64,000 nucleotides of DNA from Mycobacterium sp. ENV421 (GTDB taxonomy: Bacteria > Actinomycetota > Actinomycetes > Mycobacteriales > Mycobacteriaceae). Both the position numbers and the translations under genes were made by a program. Shown here one piece after another: positions 25,356 through 33,565 of this stretch (positions are counted from its first letter, which is position 1; each line of letters begins with the position of its first letter). A model generated the notes under the pieces. That model had not been told where the DNA came from. It worked only from the letters and a program-made list of their open reading frames with translations, and ran no database searches. The DNA is taken from NCBI RefSeq assembly GCF_002887815.1, contig NZ_PDHO01000011.1, positions 89,053-153,052 on the forward strand, written 5' to 3'.

Positions 25356-28295
25356 ATGATGCGCCTCAGCAGCAACCTGCGCAGATTCCGCTGGCTGGTG
25401 TTCACGTGCTGGTTGCTGGCATTGGTGCCGTCGGTATATCTGGCCCTCACCGAGTCCAATCACCTGACCGGTGGTGGCTTCGACGTGGCCGGCTCCCAGT
25501 CGCTGCATGTGCAGTATCAGCTCGAGGACCATTTCCCCGACCAGGGTGCCTCCCCTCTGGCCATGGTGGCCGCTCCTCGCGCCGACGCGAGCTACGCCGA
25601 CATGAACACCGCCGTCGCGCAGTTGGAGGAGGCGGCCAAGCAGGTTCCCAGCGTCGTGGTGGTGCCCAACCAGGGTCAGCCCGCACCCGCCCCGGATCGG
25701 CCCTACGTGGTGTCGCTGCGGCTGGACTTCAACAACACCGGCGCGGTCGACGTCGCGCGGCAGCTGCGCCAGAAGATCGGGGTGACCGGCGATCAGCCGG
25801 GCCAGATCCAGAACGGCCGGGTCAAGCTCTATGTGATCGGTCAGGGCGCGCTCGGCGCCGCCGCCCAGACCAGCACCAAACACGACATCGCCGAGGCCGA
25901 GCGATGGAACCTGCCGATCGTTCTGATTGTGCTGCTCGCGGTGTTCGGCTCGCTGGCGGCTGCGGCGGTCCCGCTCCTGCTGGCGGTGTGCACCGTCGTG
26001 GTGACCATGGGTGTGGTCTATCTGCTGTCGACCGTGATGAGCATGTCGGTGTTCGTGACGTCGACGGTGTCGATGTTCGGCATCGCACTGGCCGTCGACT
26101 ATTCACTGTTCATCCTGATGCGCTACCGCGAGGAACTGCGCGCGGGCCGAGACCCGCAGCAGGCCGCCGACGCCGCGATGGGCACCTCGGGGCTGGCGGT
26201 GTTGCTGTCCGGTCTGACCGTGATCGCCTCGCTGACCGGCATCTACCTGATCAACACACCGGTGCTGCGGTCGATGGCCACCGGCGCGATCCTGGCCGTG
26301 GCGGTCGCGGTGCTGACCTCCACGACATTGACCCCGGCGGTGCTGGCCACGTTCGGCAGGCCGGTGGCTCGACGTTCGCGGGCGCTGCAGTGGTCGCGCC
26401 GCGCCGAGGCCACCCAATCGCGGTTCTGGACCCGCTGGGTCGGCGAGGTGATGCGCCGGCCGTGGCTGTCGGCGCTGGGTGCGACGGCGGTGCTCCTGCT
26501 GATGGCGGCACCCGCGTTCTCGATGGTGCTCGGCAACAGCATGCAGCGCCAGTTCCCGGCCACCCATGAGGTCCGCGGCGGGGTGGCCGCGGCCGCCCAG
26601 GCACTCGGGCCCGGCGCGCTGGGCCCGGTACGGGTGCTGGTCACCTTCCCGGGCGGCGCGGCCTCCGACCCGAAGAACGCCGCCGCGCTGGACGCGATCA
26701 ACACCGAGATCTCGAAGGCGCCCGACGTCGTCTCGGTGTCGACGCCGGTGTTCGCCGACAACAACAGCAGCGCACTGATCTCGGCGATCCTGTCGGTGGA
26801 CCCCGAGGACCTCGCCGCCCGCAATTCGATCGACTGGATGCGCAGCCACCTCACCGCACTGCCCGCGGCGAAGGGCGCGCAGATCGACGTCGGCGGCCCG
26901 ACCGCACTGATCAAGGACTTCGACGACCGGGTCGGGCACACCCAACCGCTGGTGTTCGTGTTCGTCGCGGCGATCGCGTTCGTGATGCTGCTGATCTCGG
27001 TGCGGTCGGTGTTCCTGGCCTTCAAGGGCGTGCTGATGACGGTGCTGTCCGTCGCCGCGGCCTACGGCAGCCTGGTGATGGTCTTCCAGTGGGGCTGGCT
27101 GGAGGGGCTGGGCTTCCATCGGATCACCTCGATCGACTCGACGATCCCGCCACTGGTGCTGGCGATGACGTTCGGCCTGTCGATGGACTACGAGATCTTC
27201 CTGCTGACCCGGATCCGGGAGCGCTACGTGCAGGTCGGTGACACCCGTGACGCCGTCGCCTACGGCGTGTCCACCAGTGCCCGCACGATCACCAGCGCCG
27301 CGCTGATCATGATCGCGGTGTTCATCGGGTTCGCGTTCGCCGGCATGCCGTTGGTCGCCGAGCTGGGGGTGGCGTGTGCGGTGGCCATCGCCGTCGACGC
27401 CACGATCGTCCGGCTGATCCTGGTGCCTGCCTTGATGGCGATGTTCGACCAGTGGAACTGGTGGCTGCCGGCGTGGCTGGCCCGGATCCTGCCGTCGGTC
27501 GACTTCGAGAAGCCGCTGCCCAAGGTCGACCTCGGCGACCTCGTCGTCATTCCCGACGACATCTCGTCGCTGGCGCCGCCCGCCGCCGATCTGAAGATGG
27601 TGGTCAAGGGCGCGGCCAAGCTGAAGACCTTGGCCCCGGACGCCGTCAGCGTGGCAGATCCGCTGGCGTTCACGGGATGCAGCGAGCTGGCAGGCAAGGT
27701 CAAGGGCAGCGACGACGCCCGCGCCCGCCCGGTCCGCCTCGGCCCGGGCGGTACGTCGACCGTCAAGCTGATCCGCGGTTACCGCAGCGCGCGGACGTCG
27801 ACGCCGCGGCCGATCCATCCGGTCACGATGTGGCGGGGACGGCTGGCGATCGCTCTCGATGCGTTGGAGACCGGGGCCGCCGGCGACCGGCGCGGCGGCG
27901 TGGAGCGGCTCAGCCCGGTGGAGACCACCAACGTCCAGCTGTCGACGGGTGACCGGCTGCAGATCCCGACGTGTGCGGAGACGCTGCGCATGCAGGCGTT
28001 CCTGATCATGTGCCGCAACAGCCGGTCGGATTTCGCCGAGTTCGCCGACCTGGTCGGTGGGATGGATACCGAGACCGCCGCGGTGGTACTCGCAGGGATG
28101 GACCGGTATTACTGTTCTGGACAACCTAAGCGACAATGGGTGGCGACTCAGCTGGTCCGCCGGCTGGCCGACCCCGACCCGTCCGATGTCGGCGACGACG
28201 AGCGGTGGGCAGGGCCGGAGGGGGCCGCCGAATGGGAGCGGATCAGGCAGCGTTGCCTTGCGGTGGCGGTGGCGATCCTGGAGGAGGCGAGGTGA
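25356..28295 (+). CDS. mmpL11: MmpL11, RND-family lipid/haem transporter
   Basis: 979 residues with RND architecture: one helix, a periplasmic porter loop, a membrane bundle, then a second porter domain and bundle, and a cytosolic tail of about 260 residues. Proton-relay pairs are D248-Y249 (AVDYSLF) and D611-Y612 (SMDYEIF). MmpL11 exports long-chain wax esters and monomeromycolyl diacylglycerol, affects biofilm, and accepts haem from Rv0203. Two adjacent ATGs (25356, 25359) are possible starts. The stop overlaps the next gene start (GTGA), so the small downstream gene is coupled. Context next to an Rv0203-like gene supports a haem-uptake role. Confidence 0.95.
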   Translation: MMRLSSNLRRFRWLVFTCWLLALVPSVYLALTESNHLTGGGFDVAGSQSLHVQYQLEDHFPDQGASPLAMVAAPRADASYADMNTAVAQLEEAAKQVPSVVVVPNQGQPAPAPDRPYVVSLRLDFNNTGAVDVARQLRQKIGVTGDQPGQIQNGRVKLYVIGQGALGAAAQTSTKHDIAEAERWNLPIVLIVLLAVFGSLAAAAVPLLLAVCTVVVTMGVVYLLSTVMSMSVFVTSTVSMFGIALAVDYSLFILMRYREELRAGRDPQQAADAAMGTSGLAVLLSGLTVIASLTGIYLINTPVLRSMATGAILAVAVAVLTSTTLTPAVLATFGRPVARRSRALQWSRRAEATQSRFWTRWVGEVMRRPWLSALGATAVLLLMAAPAFSMVLGNSMQRQFPATHEVRGGVAAAAQALGPGALGPVRVLVTFPGGAASDPKNAAALDAINTEISKAPDVVSVSTPVFADNNSSALISAILSVDPEDLAARNSIDWMRSHLTALPAAKGAQIDVGGPTALIKDFDDRVGHTQPLVFVFVAAIAFVMLLISVRSVFLAFKGVLMTVLSVAAAYGSLVMVFQWGWLEGLGFHRITSIDSTIPPLVLAMTFGLSMDYEIFLLTRIRERYVQVGDTRDAVAYGVSTSARTITSAALIMIAVFIGFAFAGMPLVAELGVACAVAIAVDATIVRLILVPALMAMFDQWNWWLPAWLARILPSVDFEKPLPKVDLGDLVVIPDDISSLAPPAADLKMVVKGAAKLKTLAPDAVSVADPLAFTGCSELAGKVKGSDDARARPVRLGPGGTSTVKLIRGYRSARTSTPRPIHPVTMWRGRLAIALDALETGAAGDRRGGVERLSPVETTNVQLSTGDRLQIPTCAETLRMQAFLIMCRNSRSDFAEFADLVGGMDTETAAVVLAGMDRYYCSGQPKRQWVATQLVRRLADPDPSDVGDDERWAGPEGAAEWERIRQRCLAVAVAILEEAR

Positions 28296-28786
28296 CGGTG
28301 GCAGCGGAACGCGATGCCTTACCCGCAGCGGCCGCGCAATCATTCATCGACCCCCGTCCCGTCGAGTTCTGGCCCACGGCCTCGATCCGCGAGGCGCTCG
28401 AGAGCGGCGACATCACCGTCTGGCAGCGGATCGTGATGGCCATCAAGCGAGATCCCTACGGCCGGACCGCCCGCCAGGTCGAGGAAGTGCTCGAACACTC
28501 CCAGCCGTACGGCATCTCCAAAGCACTGGCCGAGGTGCTGCTGCGCGCCCGCAGCCACCTGGAGGCCAACGAGCGCGCCGAGGCCGCCCGGCACGTCCGG
28601 TTGCTGCTCGACCGGTCAGGCTTGGCCGAGCAGGAATTCGCCTCCCGGATCGGGGTGGCCCAATCGGATCTGGACTCCTACCTCGACGCCACGGTCAGTC
28701 CGCCTGCGTCGCTGATGATCCGGATGCGCAGGCTGTCGGACCGGTTCGCCAAGATGCGCGCCCAGCGCGCGTCCGGCGGAGATTGA
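28292..28786 (+). CDS. Conserved small protein with helix-turn-helix-like C-terminus (Rv0201c-like)
   Basis: 164 residues, soluble, Arg/Ala-rich. Residues about 100-155 (LLLDRSGLAEQEFASRIGVAQSDLDSYL and following, in two helices) look like an XRE-type helix-turn-helix, so DNA binding is possible. The N-terminal half has no recognised domain. GTG at 28292 overlaps the mmpL11 stop and is preceded by GAGGAGG. Order and size match Rv0201c. Confidence 0.7.
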   Translation: MTVAAERDALPAAAAQSFIDPRPVEFWPTASIREALESGDITVWQRIVMAIKRDPYGRTARQVEEVLEHSQPYGISKALAEVLLRARSHLEANERAEAARHVRLLLDRSGLAEQEFASRIGVAQSDLDSYLDATVSPPASLMIRMRRLSDRFAKMRAQRASGGD

Positions 28787-28790
28787 GCCG

Positions 28791-29210
28791 GTGAATCCGA
28801 ATTCGGCTGAGCTGGAAGCGATTCTGCGCGACACCCGCACGGTCGCGGTGGTGGGCGCCTCCGACAATCCGGCCCGGCCGAGCCACGAGGTGTATCAGTA
28901 TCTGGCGCGGTTCAGCGATTTCGAGCTGTATCCGGTGAACCCGAACATCAGTGACATCGACGGCGCCCGAGTCTATCCGTCGCTGGCCGAGTTGCCCGTC
29001 GTGCCGGACATGGTCGACGTGTTCCGCCGCCACGACGATCTTCCCGGGGTACTGGCGGACACGCTCGCGCTGAGCCCGCAGCCGAAATGCCTGTGGCTGC
29101 AACAAGGTCTGTGGCATGACGAGGTGGCTGAGCAGGCGCGCGCCGCCGGGCTGCGCGTCGTGATGGATCGGTGTTTGAAGGTGGACTACGCCAGGCTCAT
29201 CGGGCGTTGA
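28791..29210 (+). CDS. CoA-binding domain protein (YccU family)
   Basis: 139 residues forming one Rossmann-type CoA-binding domain: TVAVVGASDNPARPSHEVYQYL, YPVNPN and CLWLQQGLWHDE are family signatures. Such proteins bind CoA or acyl-CoA, but no reaction is established. GTG at 28791 lies 4 bp after the preceding stop, so it belongs to the mmpL11 transcript. Its last 14 bp overlap the converging Rv0200-like gene. Confidence 0.85.
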   Translation: MNPNSAELEAILRDTRTVAVVGASDNPARPSHEVYQYLARFSDFELYPVNPNISDIDGARVYPSLAELPVVPDMVDVFRRHDDLPGVLADTLALSPQPKCLWLQQGLWHDEVAEQARAAGLRVVMDRCLKVDYARLIGR

Positions 29211-29886
29211 TCGGCGAGATGTCGAGCACCAGCCACCGGCCGTCCTGCTTGGCCAGGCTGACCCGCAACGCCAGTACCGCGGTACTGGGCTGCTGACCCG
29301 GCTGGCTTTGGGTGCCCCGCATCACCACCGCCACACTGGCTGCGGTGGGACCCAGCGCCTCCAGCCCGGCCGACATGGTCTGCGCCGTGGCGGAGATGTT
29401 CTTCTTGGCCAGATCCGAAGTGGACTTGCCGAATTCGTTCTTGAACGCATCGGCCCGGTCGGGCGCCATGAACGTCGCGGCCCGGTCGATCGACGACATC
29501 GGGTCGGCCGGTGTGAACGTCGCGGTGGCTTCGGACGCGGCGGTGGCGATGCGCACCACCTCGGCGGAATCGCGGGTGAAATCCCGGTCCGGGCGCGTCC
29601 ACTGGGTGTAGCCGACGACGACGGTGGCGACCAGCGCCGTGGTGGCCAGCGCGACCACGGCCAGGCGTAGGCCGGGGCCGTCGTCGTCGGTACCGACGGT
29701 CACCGAATCCCGGCGGAACAGCACGATGTTGACGATCACGCCCTCGACGATGAGCAGGCACAGCATCGAGCTGACCGCCACCCACCAGAGCGGCCAGCCG
29801 AGCACGACACCGATCGCGAGCAGGGCCGCGATGGCGGCCAGTGGTGCCACGATGTCGAAGGCCAGGACGCGGGCCAGGTTCCTCAT
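29197..29886 (-). CDS. Mce-associated-type membrane protein (Rv0200-like)
   Basis: 229 residues with three membrane helices (about 10-30, 35-55, 76-97) and a periplasmic NTF2-like domain (about 105-229) with the pattern ending LAKQDGRWLVLDISP typical of mycobacterial Mce-associated and VirB8-like proteins. No catalytic motif. ATG at 29886 overlaps the stop of the upstream gene (ATGA). Position and size match Rv0200; it is probably a scaffold in an envelope complex with its neighbour. Confidence 0.75.
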   Translation of the reverse strand: MRNLARVLAFDIVAPLAAIAALLAIGVVLGWPLWWVAVSSMLCLLIVEGVIVNIVLFRRDSVTVGTDDDGPGLRLAVVALATTALVATVVVGYTQWTRPDRDFTRDSAEVVRIATAASEATATFTPADPMSSIDRAATFMAPDRADAFKNEFGKSTSDLAKKNISATAQTMSAGLEALGPTAASVAVVMRGTQSQPGQQPSTAVLALRVSLAKQDGRWLVLDISPINAR

Positions 29887-30470
29887 CGCAGCGACTCCAG
29901 CCGCGAGATCATCGGCTTGCCGTCCACATCGGAGACACCAAGCCGCAGGTTCCAGCGCACGGTCGTGGGTTTGTTGCCGGAGTTCTCGCTGACCGAGGTG
30001 GCGATCACCAGCACGGAGTCGGTGCGGGTGGCCAGCTCTGGCGGCAGGGCAGGCGCCTGCGGGGCCTGACCCGGCTTGGCGTTCAGGTCATGGTGCACCG
30101 CTTCGAAGGACACCGACTCGATCTGTCCGGTGGTGCGGGCCTGCAGGGTGCGGACCACCTCGCGGTAGGGCTTGATGGCGGCTTCGAAATCGGAGTTGAG
30201 CTGACCGGCGGTGCCGTCATGCAGTTTCGCCAGGCTGGCGTCGACGTTGTCGACGTTCATGTTGATCAGAACGCTGGTCCAGTTCGCGGCGGCCGACATC
30301 ACCTTGGACTGATAGGCCCGCTCGTCGGCGGCGTCGTGGTGCCCGGACCAGATCAGTACGCCCAACACGACGGCCGCGACGGCCACCACACCGAGAACGG
30401 CGGAGGCGACGCCGTAGCCGGTGAAGGTCCGCTCGTCGGCACCGTCATCGGTCGGTTCGGCCTCAGGCAT
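29883..30470 (-). CDS. Mce-associated-type membrane protein (Rv0199-like)
   Basis: 195 residues: acidic cytosolic N-terminus, one membrane helix (about 22-43), then an NTF2/VirB8-like periplasmic domain containing WTSVLINMNVDNVDASLAKL, a typical Mce-associated motif. It is coupled to the Rv0200-like gene by ATGA overlap. ATG at 30470 is the first start giving a normal N-terminus. It is divergent from zmp1, as in M. tuberculosis. Confidence 0.75.
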   Translation of the reverse strand: MPEAEPTDDGADERTFTGYGVASAVLGVVAVAAVVLGVLIWSGHHDAADERAYQSKVMSAAANWTSVLINMNVDNVDASLAKLHDGTAGQLNSDFEAAIKPYREVVRTLQARTTGQIESVSFEAVHHDLNAKPGQAPQAPALPPELATRTDSVLVIATSVSENSGNKPTTVRWNLRLGVSDVDGKPMISRLESLR

Positions 30471-30540
30471 GAAGGCGAGGCTACCGGGCGGCCACCTGCG
30501 GGCCGGACGCCGAGGTCGGACCTCTGGTAAGGATGGTTGG

Positions 30541-32517
30541 GTGACGGTAGAAACGCTGCGCTCGGGTATCGACCTGTCCCATGTCGAAGCCCAGGTTCGC
30601 CCCCAAGACGATCTGTTCGGCCACGTCAACGGACGCTGGCTGACCGAGTACACCATCCCCGGTGACCGGGCCACCGACGGCGCGTTCCGGACCTTGTACG
30701 ACCAGGCCGAGGAGCACGTGCGCGAGCTCATCACGCAGGCGAGCGGTTCGGCCGGCACCGATGCGCAGCGGATCGGCGACCTCTATGCCAGCTTCATGGA
30801 CGCCGAGGCCGTCGAGCGCCGCGGGGTGCAGCCGCTGCTCGACGAGCTGGCGCACATCGATGCCGCGGCCGATCCGGCTGCGCTAGCCGCGGTGATCGGC
30901 TCGCTGCAGCGCACCGGTGTGGGCGGTGGAGTCGGGCTCTACATCGACACCGATTCCAAGAACTCGACGCGTTACCTGCTGCACGTCACGCAGTCGGGTC
31001 TCGGTCTGCCGGACGAGTCGTACTACCGCGACGAGCAGCACGCCTCCATCCTGGGCGCCTATCCGGCGCATATCGCCGCGATGTTCGCACTCGTCCTGGG
31101 CGGCACCGCCGAGGACCACACCGAGCGGGCCGCGCGGATCGTCGCACTGGAGACCAAACTGGCCGCCGCGCATTGGGATGTCGTCAAGCGCCGCGACGCG
31201 GACCTGACCTACAACCTGCGCAACTTCGCCGATCTGCCCGCCGAGGCGCCCGGCTTCGACTGGGCCGGCTGGATCGGCGCGCAGGGCACCACCCCGGACG
31301 TGGTGGCCGAACTGGTTGTGCGCCAACCTGATTACCTCACCGCGTTCGCCGAGCTGTGGTCGAGTCACGACTTCGCCGACTGGCAGGACTGGGCGCGCTG
31401 GCGACTGATCAACGCCAGGGCCGCCTACCTGACCGAGGCGGTGGTGGAGGCGAACTTCGACTTCTACGGTCGCACCCTGTCCGGCACCGAGCAGATCCGC
31501 GAACGCTGGAAGCGGGCGGTGTCGCTGGTGGAGAGCCTGATGGGCGACGCTGTCGGACGGCTCTACGTCGAGCGGCATTTCCCGCCGGATGCCAAGGCCC
31601 GTATGGACGTACTCGTGGACAACCTGCGCGAGGCCTACCGGGTCAGCATCAACGACCTGGAGTGGATGACGCCGGAAACCCGTCAGCGCGCACTCGCCAA
31701 ACTGGACAAGTTCACCGCCAAGATCGGCTACCCGAAGAAGTGGCGCGACTACTCGACGCTGGTGATCGATCGAACTGATCTGTACGGCAATGTGATTCGT
31801 GGTGCCGAGGTGGCCCACGACCGGGAACTGGCCAAGCTCGGCGGCCCGGTCGACCGCGACGAGTGGTTCATGACCCCGCAGACGGTCAACGCCTACTACA
31901 ACCCCGGCATGAACGAGATCGTGTTCCCCGCGGCGATTCTGCAGCCGCCGTTCTTCGATGCCGAGGCTGATGACGCGGCGAACTACGGCGGGATCGGCGC
32001 CGTGATCGGCCACGAGATCGGTCACGGATTCGACGATCAGGGCGCCAAGTACGACGGCGACGGCAATCTGGTCGACTGGTGGACTGACCAGGATCGCGCC
32101 GAGTTCGGTACGCGCACCAAAGCGCTCATCGAGCAGTACGAGACGTTCGTGCCGCGTGGGCTCCAGCCGTCTCAGCACGTCAATGGCGCGTTCACCGTCG
32201 GCGAGAACATCGGCGACCTGGGCGGGCTGTCGATCGCGCTGCTGGCCTACGAGCTGTCGCTGGACGGCAAGGAAGCCCCGGTGATCGACGGGCTGACCGG
32301 CCGGCAGCGGGTCTTCTTCGGCTGGGCGCAGGTCTGGCGTACGAAATCTCGTGAGGCCGAGGCGATTCGACGCCTGGCGACCGATCCGCACTCGCCGCCG
32401 GAGTTCCGCTGCAATGGTGTGATCCGCAATATGGACGCGTTCTACGAGGCGTTCGACGTCAGCGAGGACGACGAACTGTATTTGGAACCCGAACGGCGCG
32501 TCCGCATCTGGAGCTAA
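30541..32517 (+). CDS. zmp1: M13-family zinc metalloendopeptidase (Zmp1)
   Basis: 658 residues, close to Zmp1/PepO of M. tuberculosis (663). Neprilysin-type peptidase: zinc motif HEIGH at H491-E492-H495 with third ligand E555 in ENIGDLGG, substrate motif NAYYNP, and the family C-terminus ending xRVRIWS. There is no signal peptide, as for Zmp1, which nonetheless reaches the host. In pathogens it blunts inflammasome activation and phagosome maturation; in an environmental species it more likely turns over peptides. GTG at 30541; the nitroreductase gene follows 4 bp after the stop. Confidence 0.95.
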   Translation: MTVETLRSGIDLSHVEAQVRPQDDLFGHVNGRWLTEYTIPGDRATDGAFRTLYDQAEEHVRELITQASGSAGTDAQRIGDLYASFMDAEAVERRGVQPLLDELAHIDAAADPAALAAVIGSLQRTGVGGGVGLYIDTDSKNSTRYLLHVTQSGLGLPDESYYRDEQHASILGAYPAHIAAMFALVLGGTAEDHTERAARIVALETKLAAAHWDVVKRRDADLTYNLRNFADLPAEAPGFDWAGWIGAQGTTPDVVAELVVRQPDYLTAFAELWSSHDFADWQDWARWRLINARAAYLTEAVVEANFDFYGRTLSGTEQIRERWKRAVSLVESLMGDAVGRLYVERHFPPDAKARMDVLVDNLREAYRVSINDLEWMTPETRQRALAKLDKFTAKIGYPKKWRDYSTLVIDRTDLYGNVIRGAEVAHDRELAKLGGPVDRDEWFMTPQTVNAYYNPGMNEIVFPAAILQPPFFDAEADDAANYGGIGAVIGHEIGHGFDDQGAKYDGDGNLVDWWTDQDRAEFGTRTKALIEQYETFVPRGLQPSQHVNGAFTVGENIGDLGGLSIALLAYELSLDGKEAPVIDGLTGRQRVFFGWAQVWRTKSREAEAIRRLATDPHSPPEFRCNGVIRNMDAFYEAFDVSEDDELYLEPERRVRIWS

Positions 32518-32521
32518 CGCC

Positions 32522-33037
32522 ATGGAAGCTTGGGATGCCATTTGCGCGCGGCGCAATGTGCGCACGTACACCTCGAACGCGATACCTGGCGACGACATCG
32601 ACCGGATTCTGGAGGCCGGATGGCGCTCACCCTCGGCGCGCAACAACCAGCATTGGGATTTCGTGATCGTCACCGATGCGGCCACGCTGCAAGAACTCTC
32701 AACGGTCTGGGTCGGCGCCGGCCACATCGCGAAGGCCCGCGCCGCGATCGCACTGGTGATTCCCGAACCGCCTGACGAGCGGACGAAGCTCCTCGACCAG
32801 TACGACCTGGGCCAGGCCACCATGGCGATGGCGATCGCCGCGACCGACCTGGGTATCGGCACCGGACATTCGGCGATCGGCGAACAGGACAAGGCCCGAT
32901 CGATCCTCGATGTCCCGCCGGGTTATCTGGTCGCCTATCTGCTGGGCCTCGGCTATCCCGAAGACCGTCCGCTCACACCGATTCGCAAGCCCAACCGTCG
33001 CCCGTTCGACGAGGTCGTCCACCGCGGCAGCTGGTAG
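32522..33037 (+). CDS. Nitroreductase family protein
   Basis: 171-residue FMN-dependent oxidoreductase of the nitroreductase fold. RRNVRTYT near residue 11 and SPSARNNQHWDFVIV are FMN-binding signatures, and LGIGTGHSAIGE is near the dimer interface. It reduces nitro or quinone compounds with NAD(P)H; the physiological substrate is unknown. The ATG lies 4 bp after zmp1, implying co-transcription. Confidence 0.85.
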   Translation: MEAWDAICARRNVRTYTSNAIPGDDIDRILEAGWRSPSARNNQHWDFVIVTDAATLQELSTVWVGAGHIAKARAAIALVIPEPPDERTKLLDQYDLGQATMAMAIAATDLGIGTGHSAIGEQDKARSILDVPPGYLVAYLLGLGYPEDRPLTPIRKPNRRPFDEVVHRGSW

Positions 33038-33062
33038 GTCAGCGCCCAGACAGTCGCCCAGG

Positions 33063-33109
33063 CTGTAGTTATCGAGCGAAAGTTCGAGTAAGCAGCACGC
33101 TAACTACAG
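33063..33109. terminator. Bidirectional hairpin between nitroreductase and arsR-type gene
   Basis: CTGTAGTTA (33063-33071) and TAACTACAG (33101-33109) are perfect inverted 9-mers; with flanks, 13 of 15 positions pair. The right arm covers the stop codon of the ArsR-like gene. The loop holds AGCGAAAGTTC, which recurs at the window end. Confidence 0.55.
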
Positions 33110-33460
33110 GCTCGGCAAGGGGTCGGCGGCGACCTCGCGGTTGGCGCCGTCGACCACCGAGGCCAGCAGCCCGGGTAGTACCGCGTCGACTTCGTCTGCG
33201 CGCAGCCGCTGATGGGTGAGGCCGCCCACGACCAATCGTTCGAGCAATCCGGCTTCGCGCAGGATCTTGAAGTGGTGGGTGGCGGTGGACTTGTTGATGC
33301 CGTCGTACAGGGCGCTGCACTGCAGGGGTGCGCCGGCGTTGCGCAGCCGCCGGACCATCTCCAGCCGGGCCGGATCTTGTAGCGCCGCGAGCACCTGGTG
33401 CAGCGGGCCGACCTGATGGACGGGATAGCTGTCGGCAGGGAATGCCTGCACCTCAACCAC
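33104..33460 (-). CDS. ArsR-family transcriptional repressor
   Basis: 118-residue winged-helix protein: LAALQDPARLEMVRRL, then KSTATHHFKILREAGLLERL as the recognition region. No Cys-based metal site is visible, so it belongs to the non-metal or unknown-inducer group. It is divergent from an MFS transporter, and two 18-bp palindromes lie between them, one perfect, so autoregulation and control of the transporter are likely. Confidence 0.88.
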   Translation of the reverse strand: MVEVQAFPADSYPVHQVGPLHQVLAALQDPARLEMVRRLRNAGAPLQCSALYDGINKSTATHHFKILREAGLLERLVVGGLTHQRLRADEVDAVLPGLLASVVDGANREVAADPLPSL

Positions 33461-33495
33461 GGTTGTCTCCTGTGTTCGCCGTCACGGCCTGCGAA

Positions 33496-33513
33496 GTTTG
33501 ATCAACATCAAAC
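33496..33513. promoter_or_regulatory. Perfect operator palindrome in the arsR-type/MFS promoter
   Basis: GTTTGAT-CAAC-ATCAAAC, perfect 7-bp arms with a 4-bp spacer, 35 bp upstream of the repressor start. Candidate binding site for the ArsR-family protein. Confidence 0.7.
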
Positions 33514-33532
33514 CTAGCGTACGCTCGAACGA

Positions 33533-33550
33533 GTTCGATGACCATCAAAC
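33533..33550. promoter_or_regulatory. Second operator copy next to the MFS gene
   Basis: GTTCGAT-GACC-ATCAAAC has the same arm and spacer lengths with one mismatch, centred 37 bp from the first copy and 15 bp before the transporter ATG. Binding here would block its ribosome-site region and start. Confidence 0.65.
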
Positions 33551-33565
33551 TACTCCGGAGTTGTC

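Noticed and set aside
26103..28343. Minus-strand open frame of about 746 codons opposite mmpL11
   Set aside because: Arg/His/Gln-rich translation typical of an antisense shadow in high-GC DNA; the plus strand encodes a clear MmpL protein.
30883..32892. Minus-strand open frame of about 669 codons opposite zmp1
   Set aside because: No family signature; zmp1 on the plus strand has the full zinc motif and expected length.
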